Assembly (NCBI GenBank): GCA_022866015.1
Contig: JALHTX010000147.1
Location: forward strand, 1 to 11,039
Source: Thermoplasmatota archaeon
Lineage (GTDB): Archaea > Thermoplasmatota > E2 > DHVEG-1
Length of the DNA: 11,039 nt
Reading direction: 5' to 3'
Under the pieces are notes generated by a model. It had not been told where the DNA came from. It ran no database searches and saw only the letters and a program-made list of their open reading frames with translations. Shown in pieces: positions 6,779 through 11,039 of this stretch. Each line of letters opens with the position of its first letter. The first letter of the stretch is position 1. A program made the translations under genes and the position numbers.

Positions 6779-7696
6779 ATGGCAAAACAAATATTTGTTT
6801 TAGGTGTTCATAGAAGTGGAACCAAATGGCTAGCAAATATACTTTGTTCACATAGTAGAATTGCTGGAATTCAAGCTGAGAGACATTATGGCATCCATGA
6901 AAGTGCTTTTTTTTGCATTGTAAAGGATAGATTTGGAGATTTACAAGATGATGACAATTTTATTGAATTCATTGAAACTTTTTCTAGTAGCGACTATTTT
7001 ATTTTAAGCAATCTAGATAAAACCTATTTTTATAAAAATAGACCCCGTTCTTATGACGAATTTTTTAGAATGATGATGGATAAATATGCAGAGGAGCAAA
7101 ATGCTGAGTTTTGGCTTGAAAAAACACCCGCCCATCTATTATATTTCCATGATTTATCAGAAATTTTTCCTACTGCAAAATTTATAATTATCAAACGTAA
7201 TATTATAGATTCGATAAAATCTGATATCCGATTAAAATATTTCAATGAACATATGCAAAAAAAGATGAAATTTTCAAAAATTATTTTCGTAATATTTCTT
7301 ACATTTCGATATCATTTATATTATTCTAATATATATTTTCAACGCCAAAAACAAAATTATCTATTGATTGAATATGAAAAGCTTAAAAAAAATAGATTAG
7401 AAGTGACAAAAAAAATCTGTAATTATTTAGATATAGATTTTGAACAACCAATGTTAGAGGATAAATATAAGCCAAATACATTATTTACTTCGGAAAAGGA
7501 AAGAAAAGAAGTATTAACAAAACCAGAAATAATATTTATTAAAATTTTTAATCAAGTTTTTAGGTTTTTGCCAAGTCAATTTTTTAGTTGTTTTCTCCCA
7601 TTGTACAAAAAAAAATTTAGAGAAGTAGCCGGTATTCCAGATTGGTTCTATAGTATTAAAAAAGAAGAATTTGCATCATATCGTAAAAAGGTATAG
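6779..7696 (+). CDS. PAPS-dependent sulfotransferase (Sulfotransfer_3-like)
   Basis: A 305-residue soluble protein of normal sulfotransferase length. This family moves the sulfuryl group from 3'-phosphoadenosine 5'-phosphosulfate to a hydroxyl or amino group. The 5'-phosphosulfate loop is GVHRSGTKWLANIL (9-22). FWLEKTPAHL (111-120) is the conserved EKTP segment that follows in carbohydrate and general sulfotransferases. The 3'-phosphate site is KFIIIKRNIIDSIKS (134-148), with Arg140 and Ser148 as the expected ligands. YLLIEYEKLKKN (194-205) matches the usual 'vryEdL' region. The C-terminal 60 residues are aromatic and basic. It is the only complete gene on the plus strand and converges with the GT4 gene ending at 7829. 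In this context the acceptor is probably a sugar of the surface glycan, which is inference. PAPS-making genes are not in the window. Confidence 0.88.
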   Translation: MAKQIFVLGVHRSGTKWLANILCSHSRIAGIQAERHYGIHESAFFCIVKDRFGDLQDDDNFIEFIETFSSSDYFILSNLDKTYFYKNRPRSYDEFFRMMMDKYAEEQNAEFWLEKTPAHLLYFHDLSEIFPTAKFIIIKRNIIDSIKSDIRLKYFNEHMQKKMKFSKIIFVIFLTFRYHLYYSNIYFQRQKQNYLLIEYEKLKKNRLEVTKKICNYLDIDFEQPMLEDKYKPNTLFTSEKERKEVLTKPEIIFIKIFNQVFRFLPSQFFSCFLPLYKKKFREVAGIPDWFYSIKKEEFASYRKKV

Positions 7697-7828
7697 ATGC
7701 GATTTATTTTTAAAGTTATATAACTGAGAAATGCCCGAATAAAGTGAAGATAATCTTGTCAATAGAATGTTAATTATTTATCTCTTATTTTACGTGTAAA
7801 GCTGTTTACTTATCCCATCTTTAATCTT
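7697..7828. other. convergent gap between the sulfotransferase and GT4 genes
   Basis: 132 bases between two facing stop codons. The plus strand has a T-rich run soon after the sulfotransferase stop (TTTATTTTTAA, about 7703-7713), which is the kind of sequence that ends archaeal transcripts. No clear hairpin terminator and no coding frame are seen. Confidence 0.35.
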
Positions 7829-8995
7829 TTATTTTTTAAAATTTTGTATAAACATGGCATCTCTAGATTCTGTAGTTATTTCTTTATATACATCTCTTGT
7901 ATTTTGAGCTATAATCTCCCAATTAAAATTAATGGATCTTTTTTTACTTTCTTGCCCCATTTTATTAAGTAAATTCTTATCATGTAGTAAGTAAATTAAA
8001 TGTTCTGCTATTTGTTGCCATTGACCAGGTTTTACTAAAAAACCATTTAATTTATCAGATACCGCGTAAGGATTACCACCGACATCAGTTGTGATAATCG
8101 GTTTTCCACATGCCATAGCCTCTAAAAGAACGATGGGAAATGACTCCCAATAGCTAGGTAAAACAAATACATCCATCGATTTCATATAAGCAAATTTTTC
8201 TTTATAATCTAATAAACCAAGAAAAGTCACATTATCCTTTAAATTCAAATCCTGAACTAATTTTTGTAATTTTGTCATATCTGGCCCGATTCCTCCAATA
8301 TATAATTTTACATTATTTATTTTAACCTTAACTAATTGAATTGCTCTAATAAGATCTTTTGTACCCTTTCCTTTAGTTAAATATCCAAGGAAAAAAATTG
8401 TGGGGTAATTTTTTTTTTCATAAGAATTAATCTTTTGTATATAATCTATATCAATACCATTTGGGATTATGAAAATTTTAGATCTAGTAATTTTACTAAT
8501 CATATCTTTTATCTGTGGACATAATACGATAATATTTGGTATTTTAGATAATGCAAATCTTTCTATCGGGACACAAAATAATCTATAAAATATCTTCCTC
8601 CAACCTACATGGACCTTATACTCTTTATTAAAATACCCATGAAGTGTTATCAATATTGGATATTTTTTTAACATATATATTCCAAATAATGAAAAATTTG
8701 GACTTGTAGATTGAATATGTATCAAATCTGGATTTATTTTTTTTATTTCTCGTTCTAATCTAAACAAATCATAATATATCTCAAATGGATAAAAAAATTT
8801 ACCGAATTTCATTCTTTTTAATTCAATGTATTGTATATTATTTTTTTTATAAGTAAAATTTTTTTCTCCAAAGGTTAACAAAAAAATATTTATATCCGCA
8901 TAATATGATAAAAAATTGGTTAAATATTTTATATGAGTAGAAATACCACCATAGAATTTACCAATTGGATTTCCATATATAATTACTACTTTCAT
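7829..8995 (-). CDS. GT4-family glycosyltransferase (GT-B fold)
   Basis: A 388-residue retaining glycosyltransferase, typical in length. The N-terminal acceptor domain starts MKVVIIYGNPIGKFYGGISTH (1-21), with the glycine-rich GGIS loop, and has LITLHGYF (115-122). The linker strand IFIIPNGIDIDYI (174-186) is the usual GT4 'xxPNGID' element. The donor domain has FFLGYLTKGKGTKDLIRA (201-218), where Lys208 and Lys210 sit near the phosphate site. It also has YIGGIGPD (232-239) and the E-x7-E pair in YWESFPIVLLEAMACGKPII (282-301), Glu284 and Glu292. All key elements are intact. It follows the GT4 gene to its right after 54 bases, so it is probably the last gene of a three-gene operon. A weak AGGTTG lies five bases before the start. 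Donor and acceptor sugars cannot be inferred. Confidence 0.92.
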   Translation of the reverse strand: MKVVIIYGNPIGKFYGGISTHIKYLTNFLSYYADINIFLLTFGEKNFTYKKNNIQYIELKRMKFGKFFYPFEIYYDLFRLEREIKKINPDLIHIQSTSPNFSLFGIYMLKKYPILITLHGYFNKEYKVHVGWRKIFYRLFCVPIERFALSKIPNIIVLCPQIKDMISKITRSKIFIIPNGIDIDYIQKINSYEKKNYPTIFFLGYLTKGKGTKDLIRAIQLVKVKINNVKLYIGGIGPDMTKLQKLVQDLNLKDNVTFLGLLDYKEKFAYMKSMDVFVLPSYWESFPIVLLEAMACGKPIITTDVGGNPYAVSDKLNGFLVKPGQWQQIAEHLIYLLHDKNLLNKMGQESKKRSINFNWEIIAQNTRDVYKEITTESRDAMFIQNFKK

Positions 8996-9049
8996 TATTT
9001 CAACCTATAAATATACACTTCAAATATTATTTATATAACATACACTTCA

Positions 9050-10204
9050 TTATATATAATTTCTATAAAGGGCATATATATCATTAATTATATTAATCGA
9101 CCCATATCGTTTTTTAATTTTCTCTCTATTCTCCTTAAGAATTTCAAATAAATTTATATTACTTTTCGTATAATTTTTAAAAATATCATTAAAAATTAAT
9201 TGAGAAATATCATCAAAAAAATAACCCCTGCAATCCTTCATGATTTCCTGGATACCAATTAAATTCCTTACAATACATACCTTACCTTTTAATATCGATT
9301 CAAGAACGACTGTGGGGCATGCCTCTGAATAAGAAGGAATGAACATAAAATCTATGGCATTATAAAATTCGGAGAGTTTAGATTGCGGAATACTGTTATA
9401 ATAATATATATTTTCGTTATTTTTAACAAATTTTTTAACTAAATTTATATCTGTGACAAGATGCCATTCGAATATATCATTATTTATATTCTGATTAAGA
9501 GTTTTTATCAAATCATTAAAACCTTTAATATAATATGGTCTTCCAATAAATCCAATTTTATAGGGTTTACTGAACTCACCAGTATGAAAATAAAATTTTT
9601 CCGGATCAACAAAATTGTGAATGGTAATTATTTTATCAGATTCAATTTTATAATGATTAACAATTTGATTTTTAACATGGTCAGCTACCGAAATAATTTT
9701 ATCTGATTTTTTATACAAAATTTTTTCTTCCTGATAAAGAAGTTTAGCAGCATAATAATTTACTCTTTCATCAAAATTATAAATTTGAACTTTTTTCCAT
9801 TTTTCTAGAAGTGTGAAAAGGTCTCCATGAGATGTCATTATTATAGGTAAATCATCTAAAAAATTTAAGGAAAAAAATAAATCATAATGACCAGTTTGAT
9901 GATGAACAATATCTATTTCTTCTTCTTTAATCAATTTCCTAATTTTTTGTGCTAATCTTAATTGAAAATGTAGATCTCTAATAAAAATTCGATTATATTT
10001 ATGTTCAAATAAAGAAATAACTTTCACTCTATCGACACCATCAAAATATTTTAAAAAAGTATCATCTTGTTGTTGATTTGATGTAATAATTACTGCTTCA
10101 AAATCTTTATAATTATTTATTAACCCGTTTATTGTTTTGTATACATAAGCCCCAATCCCACCATAAGAGGGTGTTATTTCTGATAAAGGATATAAAATTT
10201 TCAT
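9050..10204 (-). CDS. GT4-family glycosyltransferase (GT-B fold)
   Basis: A 384-residue GT-B enzyme. The N-terminal domain begins MKILYPLSEITPSYGGIGAYV (1-21) with the GGIG loop, followed by IDIVHHQTGHYDLFF (97-111) and IMTSHGDLF (122-130). IIISVADHVKNQI-like residues (169-181) and IHNFVDPEKF (195-204) lead into the donor domain. There IGFIGRPYYIKGFNDLI (217-233) gives the phosphate-contacting Arg222 and Lys227, and SEACPTVVLESILKGKVC (293-310) carries the E-x7-E pair Glu294 and Glu302. The domain after 330 is shorter and more lysine- and asparagine-rich than usual. The ATG overlaps the TGA stop of the O-acyltransferase gene by four bases (ATGA, 10201-10204). There is no separate ribosome-binding site, so translation is probably coupled. 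It is a distant relative of the GT4 gene that follows and likely adds a different sugar. Confidence 0.92.
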   Translation of the reverse strand: MKILYPLSEITPSYGGIGAYVYKTINGLINNYKDFEAVIITSNQQQDDTFLKYFDGVDRVKVISLFEHKYNRIFIRDLHFQLRLAQKIRKLIKEEEIDIVHHQTGHYDLFFSLNFLDDLPIIMTSHGDLFTLLEKWKKVQIYNFDERVNYYAAKLLYQEEKILYKKSDKIISVADHVKNQIVNHYKIESDKIITIHNFVDPEKFYFHTGEFSKPYKIGFIGRPYYIKGFNDLIKTLNQNINNDIFEWHLVTDINLVKKFVKNNENIYYYNSIPQSKLSEFYNAIDFMFIPSYSEACPTVVLESILKGKVCIVRNLIGIQEIMKDCRGYFFDDISQLIFNDIFKNYTKSNINLFEILKENREKIKKRYGSINIINDIYALYRNYI

Positions 10205-10596
10205 ATAATATCGTCTTTGCTATAACTTCTAATAACTCTTGCAGGAACACCATACGCTAAAGAAAAAGATGGAATATTCTTTGTGACAATTGAACCTGCA
10301 CCAACAATTGAATATTCACCAATAGTTACTCCAGGAAAAATCAGAGTATTCGCTGCAATATAACAGTTGTTTTTTAATACTACTGCTTGTTCATGGTGAT
10401 TAATAATTTTTCTAAAGTGATCTGGTGGATAGACATGGGCTAAAATTGTTGTACCAACTAGAATTGTTACATCATCTTCTATAGTGATAAGATCAGGTCT
10501 TGCATCATCTAAAAACACATTACTTCCAATAAAAACATTTTTTCCTATCTTAACTCCTCTCAACCGCTGCAATTTAACTCTCATATTGGGAGTCAT
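10201..10596 (-). CDS. left-handed beta-helix O-acetyltransferase (hexapeptide repeat), intact part of a longer gene
   Basis: The intact frame from ATG 10596 gives 131 residues made almost entirely of hexapeptide repeats: GVKIGKNVFIGSNVFLD (14-30), ITIEDDVTILVGTTI (37-51), then CYIAANTLIFPGVTIGEYSI (78-97) and VGAGSIVTKNIPS (98-110), ending in the classic GVPARVIR (116-123). His54 in ILAHVYPPDH (51-60) is the likely catalytic base. Such trimeric enzymes use acetyl-CoA to O-acetylate sugars. The same frame stays open upstream to 10714 and reads like the expected N-terminus (YINLFARSIPMTPNMRVKLQ across the ATG), but it has no ATG, GTG or TTG before that stop. The true start is therefore probably ATG 10738 in another frame, one base out of register across an A10 tract. 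If the tract really has ten A residues, the protein is either made from 10596 without about 45 residues or needs slippage. It overlaps the next GT4 gene by four bases. Confidence 0.8.
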   Translation of the reverse strand: MTPNMRVKLQRLRGVKIGKNVFIGSNVFLDDARPDLITIEDDVTILVGTTILAHVYPPDHFRKIINHHEQAVVLKNNCYIAANTLIFPGVTIGEYSIVGAGSIVTKNIPSFSLAYGVPARVIRSYSKDDII

Positions 10597-10660
10597 TGGT
10601 ATACTTCTAGCAAATAAGTTAATGTAGCGCTTTATGCCATCTTTGAATAGACTATGAAGA

Positions 10661-10728
10661 TTTTTACTATATTTTATTGTACCAAAATAATATACTTTTT
10701 TTTTTACTATGTTTTATTGGATCAAAAT
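10661..10728. repeat. imperfect direct repeat, 28 bases, 40-base offset
   Basis: Bases 10661-10688 and 10701-10728 match at 25 of 28 positions. On the minus strand both copies encode similar peptides in the natural frame of each segment (FDPIKHSK and FGTIKYSK), pointing to a partial tandem duplication within the acetyltransferase 5' end. The offset of 40 is not a multiple of three and accounts exactly for the one-base frame break. An offset of 39, meaning one A fewer in the A10 tract, would keep the frame. Confidence 0.6.
10696..10705 (-). repeat. A10 homopolymer at the frame break
   Basis: Ten consecutive T on the plus strand, A10 in the sense of the acetyltransferase gene, lie exactly where the two halves of that gene change frame. 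Such tracts are prone to gain or loss of one base and to polymerase slippage. Confidence 0.7.
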
Positions 10729-10738
10729 TCTCGGACAT

Positions 10739-10917
10739 CTTAATCATCTTAAAATTTATAAACGAATAAATAATAGAAAAACTTATGTGTAGATAAATAT
10801 TTTTAAAAATTATTACTTTTTCTATTATATCTTTGTTATCCCTACCAATATTTTTTAATTATTAAGATTATCATAAAATCTTAAATCACTTGTTGTATAA
10901 CATGAAATATTATTATA
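10739..10917. other. intergenic region upstream of the acetyltransferase gene
   Basis: AT-rich DNA between the likely acetyltransferase start and the left end of the IS element. A TATA-like TTTATAAA on the minus strand at 10756-10763 would place a transcript start close to ATG 10738, so the operon message could be nearly leaderless. The minus-strand frame of that ATG stays open back to about 10861, but that peptide has no recognisable feature and is probably non-coding. Confidence 0.4.
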
Positions 10918-10952
10918 GAGGGTTTTGAAAAACCCCTCATAGAAACCTCTAT
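10915..10952 (+). repeat. competing inverted repeats at the IS end
   Basis: GAGGG (10918-10922) can pair with CCCTC (10934-10938), extended by TTT/AAA, to form a tight hairpin. Alternatively ATAGAGG (10915-10921) pairs perfectly with CCTCTAT (10946-10952), extended by TTT/AAA with one extra G. The two structures share the same 5' arm and exclude each other. They may be part of the transposase binding site or a leader switch. Confidence 0.4.
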
Positions 10953-10957
10953 TTGAT

Positions 10958-10993
10958 CCTTCACCATTCCTGGTACATAAGGAGTGATGAAGG
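10958..10993 (+). promoter_or_regulatory. hairpin hiding the transposase ribosome-binding site
   Basis: Bases 10958-10971 pair with 10980-10993 across an eight-base loop: twelve Watson-Crick pairs, one G-U pair and one C-A mismatch. The right arm contains most of the AAGGAG site (10979-10984) and the first base of the GTG start. A transcript that runs in from outside would carry both arms and be poorly translated. This is a known way for insertion sequences to limit transposase synthesis. Confidence 0.5.
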
Positions 10994-11039
10994 TGAGTTT
11001 TGACAAATTTATTTTGAAGCAACAGTATCAAAAAGTGAA
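10993..11039 (+). CDS. start of an IS5-family-like transposase (partial)
   Basis: Only the first 15 codons are inside the window: MSFDKFILKQQYQKV, followed by two bases of the next codon. This beginning resembles the N-terminus of IS5-group DDE transposases common in methanogenic archaea, which start MSFDEF.L.Q.Y..V and carry the catalytic domain further downstream, outside this window. GTG at 10993 is preferred because AAGGAG (10979-10984) lies eight bases before it. The in-frame ATG at 10987 is only two bases from that site and would add M-K. The identification rests on a short segment and is recalled from family knowledge, not searched. Confidence 0.6.
   Translation, partial: MSFDKFILKQQYQKV

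Larger units (their letters stand above)
10597..10738 (-). pseudogene. frameshifted 5' part of the O-acetyltransferase gene
   Basis: From ATG 10738 the minus strand reads MSENFDPIKHSKKK and then leaves the frame at the A10 run (10696-10705), reaching a stop soon after. Past the run, the acetyltransferase frame reads VYYFGTIKYSKNLHSLFKDG and continues into the beta-helix. Removing one A, or adding two, joins the two parts into a protein of about 178 residues, the usual size for this type of transferase with a helical N-terminal leader. Another in-frame ATG at 10747 is possible. The frame change could be a genuine mutation, a phase-variable state, slippage during expression or a sequence error in the homopolymer. 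Confidence 0.55.
10915..11039 (+). mobile_element. left end of an IS5-like insertion sequence, cut by the window edge
   Basis: The segment includes a likely terminal inverted repeat beginning near GAGGGTTTTGAAAA (10918-10931), about 75 bases of leader with two stem-loops, and the first codons of a transposase at 10993. The boundary is inferred, because the other end and the target duplication are outside the window. It is inserted about 180 bases upstream of the acetyltransferase start and transcribed away from it. Confidence 0.55.

Noticed and set aside
7051..7245. 64-codon minus-strand frame
   Set aside because: It is antisense to the EKTP and 3'-phosphate segments of the sulfotransferase, which are clearly coding.
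9461..9706. 81-codon plus-strand frame
   Set aside because: It is antisense to the donor-domain entry of the GT4 gene. Its low-complexity, Ile/Asn/Phe-rich peptide is typical of AT-rich shadows.
1..11039. CRISPR array, tRNA or rRNA genes
   Set aside because: No regularly spaced repeats of 25-40 bases and no cloverleaf or rRNA-like segment were seen. The GC-rich patch at 61-150 does not fold as a tRNA.

Overview
The window is a surface-polysaccharide locus from a very AT-rich genome, most likely an archaeon and possibly a methanogenic euryarchaeon. The evidence for this is indirect. Several genes have TTTATA-type TATA-like boxes, one start is preceded by GGTGA, the intergenic gaps are long and AT-rich, and a transposase start at the right edge resembles IS5-like transposases common in methanogens. 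No informational gene is present, so a bacterial host is not excluded.

Layout, left to right. Positions 1-150 form a compact GC-rich patch: bases 61-150 are about 58% G+C by hand count, while 241-360 are about 9%. It contains the last 32 codons of an ORF, nested stem-loops and a 19-base palindrome, and looks like the right end of a mobile element, possibly TnpB-type. Positions 385-3137 hold two minus-strand genes: a PaaK/CapK-like adenylate-forming ligase and a GNAT/FemAB-fold acyltransferase. After a gap with nothing recognisable apart from one hairpin come two tightly linked minus-strand genes, a GT4 glycosyltransferase (6382-5234) and a polytopic membrane protein (5225-3594). A divergent gap then leads to the only complete plus-strand gene, a PAPS-dependent sulfotransferase (6779-7696). 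Convergent to it is a minus-strand run: a left-handed beta-helix O-acyltransferase (about 10738-10201), a GT4 enzyme (10204-9050, ATGA overlap) and a second GT4 enzyme (8995-7829). The right edge (about 10915-11039) is the left end of an IS element with the first codons of its transposase.

Taken together, the genes suggest that three retaining GT-B enzymes extend a lipid-linked glycan on the cytoplasmic face. The beta-helix enzyme O-acetylates it and the sulfotransferase adds sulfate. The multi-span protein may act at the membrane or outside as a GT-C-like transferase or polymerase. The ligase and GNAT pair may activate and attach an acyl or amino-acyl group. No flippase, nucleotide-sugar synthesis or chain-length gene lies in the window, so the locus probably continues beyond it or uses genes elsewhere.

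The most notable details are: a broken 5' end of the O-acyltransferase gene at an A10 tract inside an imperfect 40-base-offset duplication; a hairpin that would hide the transposase ribosome-binding site; mobile-element ends on both sides of the locus; and a lone sulfotransferase facing the opposite way to its neighbours.
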